A stretch of DNA of 64,000 nt from MPNP01 sp965221445 (GCA_965221445.1 CBDCSF010000013.1:1922001-1986000), one strand, 5' to 3'; counted from the first letter of the stretch, positions 1 through 10,276 are shown. A program made the numbers and translations. The notes: generated by a model not told the origin, from the sequence alone.

Positions 1-1148
1 TTCTCGCCGAAAAGGGTTTCAAAGTTGTCGTTCTGGAAGGAGCACAAGTAGGTTGGGGTGCTTCCGGTAGAAACGGAGGACAAGCTATCAATGGTTTCAC
101 AGGAAACATTGAGAGGATTAACAATATTCTGGGTGAAAAACCTGCCCAATTGGCCAATGAGATGTTTGAGGAAGGGGTTGACCTGATTGAATATCTTGTA
201 GGAAAGTACGGAATTGATTGTGATTTCAAGCATGGTAATCTTGCCCTTGCCCTTACACCCAAACAGGCACGCATTTTGGAGAGGGAAGTTAACAACAAAA
301 GAAATTCCGAGCAGGGAGATTTTGAATATCTCGATAAGGAACATCTTTCCAGTCATGTCGGTTCCAAACTCTATTGCGGAGGATATATCGACAGGAAAAG
401 CGCGCATCTACATCCACTGAAACTGGTTTTGGGTGAGGCGAGAACCTTGAAGAGACTAGGGGGAGCCATTTATGAAAACACACCCGCCATTGCCATAGAA
501 GATTTGACAAACCAGGTCAGAATTGAAACTCCAGAAGGAAGAATGCAATGTTCAAAACTGGTTTTGTGTTGTAATGGATACCTGAATATAAAGGGTCATC
601 GGGTTTCCAATCAAATACTGCCCGTTTATTCCGAAATAGTGGCAACAGAACCTTTGCCGGAAGATGTGGCAAGAGATGTCATGCCTTCCGATGCCTCCGC
701 CTTTGATGTTAGGTTCCTACCGGATTATTTCAGGCTTTCGGCTGACAAGAGAATGTTGTTTGGAAGTTCTACCAATTATGGTCGCCCCGGAAAAGTTCAA
801 ACGGGTATGAAATCCCTAACTAGAATGCAAAAGGTTTTTCCAGTCCTGAAAGATTTCAGGATAGATTTTGCCTGGCAAGGCAGATTCGCTGTAACGGTAA
901 CCCGTTTACCCCAATTGGGAAACATCGGTCCCAGAATATATTACGGACATGGTTATTGCGGGAATGGTGTCAATTGTTCACATTTGTTTGGAAAACTCAT
1001 TTGCGAGGCTATTGAAGGTTATTCAGATAGGTTTAATGTCTTTGCCAAAATGCCACAAAGAGAATTTCCTGGAGGGAAACACTTACGGATCCCCATAACC
1101 GTGGCAGGAGCCCATTATTACCAATTGCGTGATTGGTTAGGCCTTTAA
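1..1148 (+). CDS. FAD-dependent amine oxidoreductase, PuuB/DadA-like (5' truncated by window)
   Basis: The reading frame is already open at base 3 and ends at the TAA at 1146-1148, so the N-terminal dinucleotide-binding strand lies left of the window. The first visible residues include GWGASGRNGGQ, the Rossmann-proximal motif of DAO-family oxidases such as gamma-glutamylputrescine oxidase PuuB. The C-terminus carries the family's GYCGNGV and a closing HYYQLRDW segment. By family it would oxidise an amino or polyamine substrate using FAD; the exact substrate cannot be told. It is the last recognisable metabolic gene before the type IV secretion-like block. An internal ATG at 150 is not the start because conserved sequence precedes it. 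Confidence 0.85.
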   Translation, partial: LAEKGFKVVVLEGAQVGWGASGRNGGQAINGFTGNIERINNILGEKPAQLANEMFEEGVDLIEYLVGKYGIDCDFKHGNLALALTPKQARILEREVNNKRNSEQGDFEYLDKEHLSSHVGSKLYCGGYIDRKSAHLHPLKLVLGEARTLKRLGGAIYENTPAIAIEDLTNQVRIETPEGRMQCSKLVLCCNGYLNIKGHRVSNQILPVYSEIVATEPLPEDVARDVMPSDASAFDVRFLPDYFRLSADKRMLFGSSTNYGRPGKVQTGMKSLTRMQKVFPVLKDFRIDFAWQGRFAVTVTRLPQLGNIGPRIYYGHGYCGNGVNCSHLFGKLICEAIEGYSDRFNVFAKMPQREFPGGKHLRIPITVAGAHYYQLRDWLGL

Positions 1149-1217
1149 AACAATCCACAAGAATTGGATGGTTACATTACTGGCTTGCAAAAATCATTTT
1201 GAAGTTTCATCAGCCTG

Positions 1218-1404
1218 ATGAGAATGGAAAAAAATTACTCATTCAGGTTTCACCATTTCCAATATATTCAAACTCACCCTTTTTGCTTTACTCGGTGTAG
1301 CATTATTTACCCAGACGGCAGTTTCCCAAACCACTCTGGTTGATGATGGTATTGCTCGATTTGGGGATAACTTCAACACCCCTTATGGAGACACGTACAG
1401 CTCA
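1218..1404 (+). other. Probable signal-peptide region of the DotA-like gene, out of frame at an A7 run
   Basis: The DotA reading frame stays open upstream of its first ATG (1405) back to stops at 1216-1221. It encodes a convincing signal peptide, with a hydrophobic core FKLTLFALLGVALF followed by TQTAVSQ, but no ATG, GTG or TTG start. ATGs at 1218 and 1224 are in another frame. Removing one A from the seven-A run at 1228-1234 would join them to the signal peptide as MEKITHSGF... . Either the true start is a rare codon, or the run hides a sequencing error, a mutation or slippage. Confidence 0.6.
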
Positions 1405-3519
1405 ATGTTATTGAACCAGCTGTTTGGCCCCATTTTTCCAACACCTGACAACGAACGTACAGCAACACTTTTTTCAAGCTTAATCGGTATAATGAACGTT
1501 GCTGTTATCAGCGTTGCGGGCATCCTGTTATTCTATAATGTCGTTGTTGCCTTGCTTCAGTCTGCTCATGAAGGGGTAATATTCGGCGGGAGGTATTCTT
1601 CGCTGTGGGTTCCCATACGAATCCTCTTCGCCACTGCTCTTTTGATTCCAGTACCTGGAATGGGTGGTTATAATCTAATACAAACTTCAGTTGCCTGGCT
1701 GGTTCGGGGGTCAACTGTAATGGCATCAGAATTATGGAAATTTGGTGCCGATGAACTGATTTCTGGCGAAATCCCTATGGTTGTTTCAGGTTCACAACTG
1801 GACCCGGAAGTATTTAAAACAGTCTATAGGAATCAATTGTGTGCAAAATTGGCCAATTATCAACTGGAAGCAGCCAACAGTCCTTTAAAAGTAGAATTCC
1901 GAGAAAATGTCTATGAAAACTACAGGGTTTATATCTCCTACCTTGGAGACAGAAATGAAGGCATTTGCGGTTCGTATTCGTTGCCGGAAGTTCCCTCATA
2001 TATTTCCAGTCTGGAACCAATCTATGCCCTTCCAATCAGGGATAAATTCAATGAACTTCATTTGGAGGTTCTCAATACACTTATTCACCAGGTTAACCTG
2101 GTCATTAAGTACCAATGGAGTGAATTTGTTGAGAAGTCCGAAGAACCACCAGAGATTACAAACGTAATACGACGAATTTTCAACGATATCAATTTACGTC
2201 TTTCCAGCGGAAACAACAATATCAGGGAACTGGTTTCTGGCAATGAATTACAAGAGGGTTCAGCCCGTAAGATTATCAGGGATTTCATTGGCGGTTCAAA
2301 TTGTACTTTAAGTACGTCCCCGGAAAATAGTTATTCACAATGTTCTGGTGAGGGGTGGTTGGGAGCTGGGAACTGGTATATGACCATAGCAAGGCTGAAT
2401 ACCGAAGTTGCCGGATTACTCAAAGCCTCTCTTGGCGCAAGTGAATCCGCTTATATAAACAACGAAGTCAATACCCTGAACCGATCAGTAGTTCAGGAAA
2501 CGGAAGAGATTGGTTTTTTCAGTCGCTTGTTTAGGTCAGTAGACGACGGAAAATACCTTCATCTAGCAGAAACCAACAGAATTTGGAACGCTCTGAACGG
2601 CAATATGGAAAGAGCAACAATAAATCTCGCCACTTCAGGTTTTTTGATACCAGATTCTATCTTCGGAATATCCACCGATGGTGAAGGTGGATTACTGGGC
2701 AAGATTTGGAAAATGGGATTTGCCGGGGGTATAGAATCCATGATTTCCAATTTGTCACCCTCAAGATGGAGTGATGACCCAATAATTGGTGTAGTCAATA
2801 TTGGGCATTGGTATCTTGATGCTGCTGGAGCCCTGATTGTCGGAAGTTCTGTAGCCTCACTGTTGGCAAGTTCCGTTTCGACAACAGTTACCTTCCTGAT
2901 AGCGGGACCGCTTGTGGCCGTCGGAATTTCACTTTCATTTATACTGCCATTATTGCCATTCTTTTTCTGGATAGTCGGTCTGGCAAGTTATTTTCTGCTT
3001 GTCGTGGAAGCTGTCGTTGGATCTTCCTTATGGGCTCTTGCCCACTTCAGAATGGATGGTGAGGGATTGTCTGGCACTTTTGGTCAGAGGGGATGGCTTA
3101 TCCTGTTCGCATTGATATCAACCCCACCCCTCATGATCCTTGGTTATTTCGTGGGTATGATTTTGTTCAAAATCACTACGGGATTGCTGGATTCAGGTTT
3201 TTATTTCGCTATGGGTGCCCTGGTCAATTCGTCTCCAATTGTTGGGATTTTTGGTTTGATCGCAACGGGCTTTCTTCTGGTCATGGCATACATTGCCATA
3301 ATTGAGCGTACTTTTTCGCTTATTGTTGAATTTCCCCGAAGGGTTTTGTCATGGATTGGGGGTGATGTCGATCTCACCTCCGGTGGTGAACAACAAAAGG
3401 TTGAGGCTGGAGGGAAAGCCATTTCGTCTTCAATGGGAAGGGGTTTCAGCCAATTGGGAGGCGGGGTTTCCAAGGGAGTAAACCTGATTAAATCCAGGAC
3501 AAGTCTGTTGCCGAAGTAA
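1405..3519 (+). CDS. DotA/TraY-family type IV secretion membrane protein
   Basis: This is an integral membrane protein of at least 704 residues. A hydrophobic pair near residues 25-90 is followed by a long extracytoplasmic, Cys-containing loop (about 90-460) and a C-terminal cluster of roughly five membrane spans (about 470-650). The core PFFFWIVGLASYFLLVVEA, then LWALAHFRMDGEG, then QRGW, and a cytoplasmic FPRRVLSWIGG are hallmarks of the DotA/TraY family of Dot/Icm and IncI-type conjugation systems. By family it acts in the inner-membrane part of the T4SS channel. The true N-terminus probably lies upstream, with a signal peptide interrupted by a frameshift. No other Dot/Icm component is seen in the window, so it is either an orphan or one end of a split element. 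Confidence 0.85.
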   Translation: MLLNQLFGPIFPTPDNERTATLFSSLIGIMNVAVISVAGILLFYNVVVALLQSAHEGVIFGGRYSSLWVPIRILFATALLIPVPGMGGYNLIQTSVAWLVRGSTVMASELWKFGADELISGEIPMVVSGSQLDPEVFKTVYRNQLCAKLANYQLEAANSPLKVEFRENVYENYRVYISYLGDRNEGICGSYSLPEVPSYISSLEPIYALPIRDKFNELHLEVLNTLIHQVNLVIKYQWSEFVEKSEEPPEITNVIRRIFNDINLRLSSGNNNIRELVSGNELQEGSARKIIRDFIGGSNCTLSTSPENSYSQCSGEGWLGAGNWYMTIARLNTEVAGLLKASLGASESAYINNEVNTLNRSVVQETEEIGFFSRLFRSVDDGKYLHLAETNRIWNALNGNMERATINLATSGFLIPDSIFGISTDGEGGLLGKIWKMGFAGGIESMISNLSPSRWSDDPIIGVVNIGHWYLDAAGALIVGSSVASLLASSVSTTVTFLIAGPLVAVGISLSFILPLLPFFFWIVGLASYFLLVVEAVVGSSLWALAHFRMDGEGLSGTFGQRGWLILFALISTPPLMILGYFVGMILFKITTGLLDSGFYFAMGALVNSSPIVGIFGLIATGFLLVMAYIAIIERTFSLIVEFPRRVLSWIGGDVDLTSGGEQQKVEAGGKAISSSMGRGFSQLGGGVSKGVNLIKSRTSLLPK

Positions 3520-3633
3520 TTCAGTTTTCCACAACAAAATTATCCATACATAGAGCCACTTACAACATTCTGAAGAACAATGGAGAAAAGCAGCAAGTCT
3601 TTTGCTGAAAATTTCCACGGAATGGAGTAAGTG

Positions 3634-4956
3634 ATGAATCAAAGGGAAAAACCAACAAGGGGAAAGTACCATCCCAATCTGGTATTGAAAGTGAAGCAGT
3701 TTGATTTGGGGAGGGAACAGGCTGGTTGTTATCCTGGGGCTGTTGAAGGTGAGGTAGTCGGTGGATCCAGCCAAGGAAAAACAGTTTGGGTAACCATAAA
3801 AAAGACTCTTGGCAACGGAAAAGTTGCAAGATTTGAGGACATAGTCAAACCTGAAACAAAAATTCATGTACCTGTTGGAGGATATCTGGCCTTTCGTTCA
3901 GTTTGGGAAAACAACCACGAATGCAAGGCAAACTGGGTTAACAAATTTGCTGATCCGGGCACTGAACTAAGAATAGGTGAACCGATACAAATCGCACCGG
4001 TATTGGAAATTGGTGGTGGCCTGAGAAGGTTCAAGTCAAATAATGCCACCATGTACCGGGCATTTATTCTTAATACCCGGGAAGCTCTGATATCCAAACA
4101 ACCATCGGATGTTCACGAGGCAGTTTCAAAAGTTTTTGCAGACGGTCATGCTGCATTCCTTACGATGATTGCTCCCAATCAACCTAGGGAAACCATAGTT
4201 TTATGGCGAGGATGGCGAGATGGCCAACCTACCCCTATGGAGGAGGCTGCCCTCAAGGTATTTGACGAGCCCAATCTTTCGAAATTTGAACTCAATCAAA
4301 AAAGAGGTGGGAAAATAGATGTGGTACCTTTGGAATCCATATTTGTAAGCCCTGGTACGGCCGAGTCGATAGATAATCAGTCGATAGCCAGCATAGCCAT
4401 ACGCGACTACACCACCGGGGGTATTGGTGGTAGAGTTGAAACCGCCTTGAAAGAATCCAGAAATTTGAACACCATCGAATTTGAGAAATGTTTTCTTGCC
4501 GGTTTAGATAAAAATGCCAAGGGAGCATTTGCCAAATATGGCTTGCCAGGAATTTGGACCTCAGACATTGTCAAGTTTTTTCAGGACCTGGGGATTGAAC
4601 CACCAAAGGTTCCCATTTACGGTTATTCCCTTTCGAATGCAGTAATCAAGAAACATGAATTCGATGATGGACAGGAAAGTTACTTTTTAACCAAAGCCAG
4701 ATCACTGGGACCAACAGTTACCAGAGATTTTGTACCGACGCCATCTGACGAAGGATCAATCGAAAGATATTTTACCGGTTTTCGGGAACTTGTGGCTCAA
4801 ACCATTTCCAAAATTGAGCAAAAGAAAACGCTTGATAAGAAGGTAGGCATATCCAGGGAGGCAAAAGAAGATTCGTTAACAAAAGTGTTTGACAATACCC
4901 CAGCAAATGAGAATAGTGGCTCCATTACTGAGAAAACCCCGCGTGTTCCCAATTAA
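3634..4956 (+). CDS. Unrecognised 440-aa protein between dotA-like gene and helicase
   Basis: ATG at 3634 is preceded by GGAG at 3624-3627 with six-base spacing, better placed than the GTG at 3631. No membrane span or signal peptide is visible, so it is probably cytoplasmic. The N-terminal third looks beta-rich (short VKV, VEGEV, VWVTIKK strands) and the C-terminal 60 residues are polar and low in complexity. I see no known catalytic motif. It lies 114 bases after the DotA-like gene and 59 bases before the helicase start, on the same strand. Co-transcription with a transfer or DNA-processing module is likely, but its function is unknown. Confidence 0.6.
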   Translation: MNQREKPTRGKYHPNLVLKVKQFDLGREQAGCYPGAVEGEVVGGSSQGKTVWVTIKKTLGNGKVARFEDIVKPETKIHVPVGGYLAFRSVWENNHECKANWVNKFADPGTELRIGEPIQIAPVLEIGGGLRRFKSNNATMYRAFILNTREALISKQPSDVHEAVSKVFADGHAAFLTMIAPNQPRETIVLWRGWRDGQPTPMEEAALKVFDEPNLSKFELNQKRGGKIDVVPLESIFVSPGTAESIDNQSIASIAIRDYTTGGIGGRVETALKESRNLNTIEFEKCFLAGLDKNAKGAFAKYGLPGIWTSDIVKFFQDLGIEPPKVPIYGYSLSNAVIKKHEFDDGQESYFLTKARSLGPTVTRDFVPTPSDEGSIERYFTGFRELVAQTISKIEQKKTLDKKVGISREAKEDSLTKVFDNTPANENSGSITEKTPRVPN

Positions 4957-5015
4957 TCTACTAGCTTTCGGGTCGTACCGTGACCTTATCTCTGGTTAAA
5001 GATACGGAGTCCGAA

Positions 5016-8000
5016 ATGACCCAACTTGACGACAATATTCCTAACCGATGGTTTCAGTTCCCGGAAGATAAAATGAATTTATTTCATGTCTCAAGAACCA
5101 ATGGGAATTCAGGATTACTACTTCAGGTGAATGATCAGGAGAGTTACCAGGAAACCAGGCAAAAGGCTGAGGAAATGGGATTGCTTGCAATCACCAATCA
5201 TCAATCCTTTTACCTTCCGCTCAAGGGAGAAAACTGGGATCGGGAACTTACCAAACTGGCTCAGGTTTTGGGTGGAACAGAGATAGCCCTATCAAGCGAG
5301 GAAATATCAACAAAGCCATGGGTTCTCAAGGAGTTTGAATGGGGCGAAAACCTAAAACCCCAGTCGACTTCGGGATTGAATCCTGAAGGGCTACACTATC
5401 TCGGTCACAATTCATCCGGTATCGAAATCTTCAATTACCTGTCAGGCAACCGATACAGAAAAATCATTGACAGGATGGGGCATCCAAACCTGCAACCGGA
5501 AACGATGGATCAACACCACACATACTATTTGCGGGCCAAAACACTTGAGGATTCAAAAGCATTGGCAGCCAGCATTCTCCATATGTCATTTGATCGTTCG
5601 ATCAGGAAAAGTGATTTCAGAAACTTGATTGAAGCTGCTCTGGAAAAGGAATCACCAGAAGAAATAAAACCGAATAAATTTGAATTTACCCAAGCAGTCA
5701 AAACGGAATTAGTTGACCAACTTCTCCAGCACGCAATTGAGGATTCCGGAAGTCGAACGAATTACCACAAAGCAATAAAAATGGCTCAGCATCTTGGTCC
5801 ATTGGTTGAACCGGATGCAAGTAGTGAAGATGGATTATCCCCCTCGATTCACCTGTTGATTTTATTAAAAAGATTAACACGCAATGTAAATGAGATTGAT
5901 TTTCTTGGTAATGACTGGTTGGCTAAAAGCCTCCCCAAAATTTATTCCAAGAAAGATATTCAAAACCAGGTTTATGATCTAACGGTTTCCCGGCCAGAGG
6001 TGTTGTCAGAAAGAATGGCAAACATTTTAAGTAAAAGAGAGAGCGATGGTAGAAGTATGTTTTTCGTTACCTCTGAGGCTGTTTCAAGGGATGTGGACAA
6101 TATTAGGCACGAAATTGGTAAAACATACACTTTCGAAGCAGTTGCAGAAATTTCATCTCATATAGCGATTGGAAAATATGGCGACACCCCGACTACCCTG
6201 CTGATAATTGGTTCTAAACGAATCCATGTGGATCAAAGTATACCTGAAGCTGTAAAGAGAACCTTCAAGGTTGATGGGTTAAGCGATCTTGATCGGCTTT
6301 TTCAGGAGATTCTCAGATCCAAGAAAAGAATTCTTGAATGGGAAGAAGAACATCAAGGGACTGGTTCTGGCAAAGATGGTTTGGAGGAAAACGACAGACA
6401 AAGAATTTATGTTCCCCTGTCCAAAGTGTCAAAGACTTATACCATGATTCCAAAAGCCTTGGAGAATTCCACAACGACAGCCTTGTCTCGGGTTGCCAAG
6501 GTTTTTGAGAAGGAAGGTGGAGTTGATCAGGTTGTGGCCAGCTGGCTTGGGAAATCAGAGGAGGAACTGGCACAAATCCTGATTGCTGAGCAGGTTGATG
6601 CCATTGCCATGGCAGAGGTGGCAAGAAGGAGGGACAGAGGGTTTCTGCTGGCTGATCAGACCGGTATAGGCAAGGGGCGAAGCCTAGCAGCAATTTCAGC
6701 CAAGGCCATTAGGGAAGGCAAAAAGGTTATTTACTTTACGGAAAATACGGAAATCAACATTCCAGATGTCTGGCGGGATTTCAGCAGCATCAAGGTTCTG
6801 GAACTATTGAAGCCAGTGATTTTAGCCGTGAAAACGGTCACTCTTCACCGGAATGATATGGAAAAGCCAAGGGCTGCCAAACACGGCACAAACCAACCTG
6901 TAAAAATACGAACGCTCCCCGCCAAAATGCGTAAGGAACTATACCTGTCAGAAGAGTGGCCAGCGGATTGCAATCTAATAATTACCAATTATTCCCAGTT
7001 CAGGGGAGAGGATACGCCCTCAAGGAGATGGGCGAAAAATGCTCTTGATAAAAAGACACTTCTTGTTCTTGATGAATCCCAGAATGCCATTAGCTATCGC
7101 TCCCATACCGGTCAGGCCATAAGGGATATGATCAAGGCGGTAGGACGCTCAAATGTAATTTTCTCAACAGCTACTCCGATGAGAAACCAGCATAATGCGG
7201 ACCTTTATAAACCTCTTTTACCCAATGTCGAAGGGTATAGGCTCAATAATATCCTCAGAATAAAATTTACCGGAGGTGAATCCGCAGAGGAAAGCTTCAC
7301 CTCAATGCTGGCTGAAGATGGTGTTTTCTTGAGGCGAGACCATGACTTGTCCAACATAGATTTCCAGGTGAGGTTGCCTGATGATGAGACAATAGTCAGG
7401 TATCAGAAGATCATGGATGATTTTTCACCATTGATTGAACAGGTACTGGATTGTTCACTCCGAGTTGGTGCTTTGGTTGGACAAGCCAAAGGCAATCATT
7501 ATACCTGGTTATTGAGCAATGGTTTTGACCGGGCAACGGCTCAGACGGAAGCTGAAACTTCGAACCAGTATGGCTTATCGCCAGGGAGTCACCTCGCCCG
7601 ACTATCAAGACTGATGATCAATGCTATCAAGATAGATCAGGTTGTTAATGAGGTTGTCAATGAAATCAACGAGGGTCGCAAACCCCTGATTTCTTTTCAT
7701 TCAACTGGAGAAGTCCTGTTAAATGAGATGGTTTCAGTTGGAAGTGATATTCTGCAGGACAAGGAATTGAAACTGACTTTGGCTGACCATATCAGGCGAG
7801 TTACAAACAGTATCTATAAAATTACCCTGGCCAACGAGGAGGTTGATGCCCGAGACCAGTGTGAGGTTATAAAACTTTTATCGCAGGAAATTGAAGAAAA
7901 AATTGACTTGATTGATCCTGGTCTTCCAGCCTCCCCCATTGATACCTTGACTGAGAAACTTAAAGCGAAGGGCATTAAGGTAGGTGAAATTTCAGGACGG

Positions 8001-10025
8001 AACTTGGCCTATCAAGACAACAGGATTGTAAGAAAGCCCAATCCGGGACGTCAACAAACGATCGAACGGTACAATAGTGGAGAGTTGGATGTACTCATGT
8101 ACAATATGGCAGGTGCCACCGGAGGCTCCTACCATTCATCTGTTGATTTCAAGGACCGAAGGCCCCGTTCCCTAATCGAAATGGAAACTCCCCTGGATAT
8201 AATCAAATATGTCCAGTCACAGGGGAGAACCAATCGTTACGGTCAGGTGCACCGCCCCAGAGTCGTATCTGTAATGACAGGTCTGGTACCGGAAATGAGG
8301 ATCATGCAACAGAGAAATTGCAAGCTACGGGCAATGGGAGCCAGTGTAGACGGTAATCGTGCCCATCCCCTGCTCCTTGATGACATACCTGATTTCCTTA
8401 ACAAAATTGGCGATCAGGCAGCGAAACAGGTGTTGGAAGCAAATCCTGTATTTGCTAGAAAACTAGGTTTCAGTGGTCCAATCAGTACATTGGGTGAACA
8501 AAATGATCAAACCTATACATCAAATTTTTTCAGAAACCAAACGGCCAATAATGGTAGTCACCTATCGCAATCATTTTCCAATAAGCTTCTCTCCCGTTCC
8601 ATTGTCCTGACATCTTCACAACAAACCGAGCTAGTGGAATTGTTAAGGTATGAATTTGAAGCCATTGTTGAGGAACTGGAAAGCATAAATGCCAATCCCC
8701 TGAAGCCAAAGGAGTTGGAAGGGCACATAGATATAAAGGCAAGTGTATTATATTCCGGTCAGGAGATTGATCATCGGGATATTGATTCCTCTGCCTTCCT
8801 ACGACCGTTATACTTGGCTACTGGTATCCATCATTTCCACGAAGAACCCATTAGTAGCGAAGAGTTGAGTGGTTTGGTGAGCAAATCAAGAATAGTTGAT
8901 GGAGTTGACGGATTTGCTCCTTTGGGAGATCACCTTGAATCCAATCTGGCATCCTATTTGCAGAATCTTCTTCCTCCGGGTATCAGTTTTGGTGATGCGA
9001 TTGATAATCTCTACGACCAACCGTATCGTTTCAAAAGAAAATATGAAATTCTGAAAAGGCTCATTAACCTTTTGAAAAAAATCAAACCAGGGGTGGTTAT
9101 TCAAATAGATGAAGGACCTTCCAAGGATACTTCCCTTCGAACGATTGTAAAATTGTTTCCACCGAAAATTCAGTTTGCCCATTTACCCCAAGCCTACCGG
9201 ATTAAAATAATTTCTCCTGGTGATTCACAACCGCAGCAAATCTTTTTGAACAGATTGATTTCCCTGCCTGAAAACGCCATCCGCTTTCAAATGGGGCTCT
9301 ATTCGGGTGAAAACCTTCGACATCTGAAGGAATTCAACAAACAAAGTAAAATGGAGCGACAAACTCCTGTACAAATTCTGATAGGTAATCATTTGGCTGC
9401 AATTGGTGAAGCCAATCACCACAGGCTGGGTGCACTTTCCCTTTTCAGGGACAAGTATGGTGTCATTCAAAGAGGTGTTGTAATGAGCAAGGGGAATGTC
9501 GACCTGTCCAAGTTACCAGTTGCTGTACCTTCAGGCAGGGTTGCAACAGCTTTAACCAATTTACTGATTAAAGATAAGTTAAAGGGCCAAAGCATATGTT
9601 TCCGAGTAAATTCCGGAAAGGAAGAAATTGTTTGTATACGTCTTTTCAGAAATCGGTTTGGAGTCGAGGGCGTACGGGGATATTTCACGTTTCCTTACGA
9701 GGAAAAACAGATTGACGAAAATGGTGAGGAACTGTTTAGTGCTGAAAGTTTTTACAACACCAGGCGAGAACTTGGGGATATTTTCAGGGTTGTTCCCAAT
9801 AAGGATTATACTGGAAACGCAACAACCCTAAGTTTCGACTATCCCGAAAAGAAGGATCATTACAAAACTATTTTTTCCAGCCTGGAAGGTCTACCTTTAT
9901 TTACTGATTGGTGGAACAGGAATTCAGTTTCTGAAATTATCAATGACTTGGAATCAAACAGCTTTAAGATGGAATACAGTTTTTCTGAAACAAAGGTCAA
10001 TTCCATAAAAAGCTTATTCGACTGA
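5016..10025 (+). CDS. Strawberry-notch-type giant superfamily 2 helicase/ATPase
   Basis: The protein has about 1669 residues from ATG 5016, which has GGAG seven bases upstream. A GTG at 4980 would add 12 residues but lacks a clear Shine-Dalgarno. Numbered from the GTG, the motifs are a Walker A variant DQTGIGKGRS at ~559-568, Walker B-like LLVLDESQ near 698-701, motif III STATP near 729-733 and motif VI QGRTNRYGQ from ~1081. The GKGR box and wide spacing match bacterial strawberry-notch (SNO/SBNO) helicases, which are common on phages, plasmids and conjugative elements. About 560 residues precede and 600 follow the motor and have no recognised fold. A role in element DNA processing is an inference from context. 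Confidence 0.85.
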   Translation: MTQLDDNIPNRWFQFPEDKMNLFHVSRTNGNSGLLLQVNDQESYQETRQKAEEMGLLAITNHQSFYLPLKGENWDRELTKLAQVLGGTEIALSSEEISTKPWVLKEFEWGENLKPQSTSGLNPEGLHYLGHNSSGIEIFNYLSGNRYRKIIDRMGHPNLQPETMDQHHTYYLRAKTLEDSKALAASILHMSFDRSIRKSDFRNLIEAALEKESPEEIKPNKFEFTQAVKTELVDQLLQHAIEDSGSRTNYHKAIKMAQHLGPLVEPDASSEDGLSPSIHLLILLKRLTRNVNEIDFLGNDWLAKSLPKIYSKKDIQNQVYDLTVSRPEVLSERMANILSKRESDGRSMFFVTSEAVSRDVDNIRHEIGKTYTFEAVAEISSHIAIGKYGDTPTTLLIIGSKRIHVDQSIPEAVKRTFKVDGLSDLDRLFQEILRSKKRILEWEEEHQGTGSGKDGLEENDRQRIYVPLSKVSKTYTMIPKALENSTTTALSRVAKVFEKEGGVDQVVASWLGKSEEELAQILIAEQVDAIAMAEVARRRDRGFLLADQTGIGKGRSLAAISAKAIREGKKVIYFTENTEINIPDVWRDFSSIKVLELLKPVILAVKTVTLHRNDMEKPRAAKHGTNQPVKIRTLPAKMRKELYLSEEWPADCNLIITNYSQFRGEDTPSRRWAKNALDKKTLLVLDESQNAISYRSHTGQAIRDMIKAVGRSNVIFSTATPMRNQHNADLYKPLLPNVEGYRLNNILRIKFTGGESAEESFTSMLAEDGVFLRRDHDLSNIDFQVRLPDDETIVRYQKIMDDFSPLIEQVLDCSLRVGALVGQAKGNHYTWLLSNGFDRATAQTEAETSNQYGLSPGSHLARLSRLMINAIKIDQVVNEVVNEINEGRKPLISFHSTGEVLLNEMVSVGSDILQDKELKLTLADHIRRVTNSIYKITLANEEVDARDQCEVIKLLSQEIEEKIDLIDPGLPASPIDTLTEKLKAKGIKVGEISGRNLAYQDNRIVRKPNPGRQQTIERYNSGELDVLMYNMAGATGGSYHSSVDFKDRRPRSLIEMETPLDIIKYVQSQGRTNRYGQVHRPRVVSVMTGLVPEMRIMQQRNCKLRAMGASVDGNRAHPLLLDDIPDFLNKIGDQAAKQVLEANPVFARKLGFSGPISTLGEQNDQTYTSNFFRNQTANNGSHLSQSFSNKLLSRSIVLTSSQQTELVELLRYEFEAIVEELESINANPLKPKELEGHIDIKASVLYSGQEIDHRDIDSSAFLRPLYLATGIHHFHEEPISSEELSGLVSKSRIVDGVDGFAPLGDHLESNLASYLQNLLPPGISFGDAIDNLYDQPYRFKRKYEILKRLINLLKKIKPGVVIQIDEGPSKDTSLRTIVKLFPPKIQFAHLPQAYRIKIISPGDSQPQQIFLNRLISLPENAIRFQMGLYSGENLRHLKEFNKQSKMERQTPVQILIGNHLAAIGEANHHRLGALSLFRDKYGVIQRGVVMSKGNVDLSKLPVAVPSGRVATALTNLLIKDKLKGQSICFRVNSGKEEIVCIRLFRNRFGVEGVRGYFTFPYEEKQIDENGEELFSAESFYNTRRELGDIFRVVPNKDYTGNATTLSFDYPEKKDHYKTIFSSLEGLPLFTDWWNRNSVSEIINDLESNSFKMEYSFSETKVNSIKSLFD

Positions 10026-10123
10026 TTTCCATGTACATTTTTTGGATTATTGACATTTTGATTGTATTACATTTGATGTATGACAAACACCAACATGGTC
10101 TACAATCGTTGGAACAGGTTGCA

Positions 10124-10215
10124 GATTATGATGGTGAGAATCTGTAAAAGACCAGCGGGATGGTCTCCTAAAACGTGTAGTATTAATTTGTATTTCTTTA
10201 CTAACGTCATGTGAA
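10124..10215. repeat. Diverged leader repeat upstream of module 1 (copy at 11931-12020)
   Basis: The segment starting with CAGATTATGATGGTGAGAATCT resembles 11931-12020, which starts with CAGATTGTACTAGTGAGAATCT. Both lie the same way upstream of the two nucleotidyltransferase copies. Read on the minus strand, both also resemble decayed IMPase coding sequence that precedes a CGRYIGYL motif in the second copy. This suggests the module duplicated together with flanking IMPase-derived DNA. Confidence 0.5.
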
Positions 10216-10276
10216 CCAGAGAATATTTACAGTCCAAAGGAAATAAAACGCACAGTCAAGTAAGGAATTCTTAAAT

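Noticed and set aside
3430..3867. Minus-strand open frame of 145 codons
   Set aside because: It overlaps the ends of the DotA-like gene and the 440-aa gene antisense, has no ribosome site and no domain.
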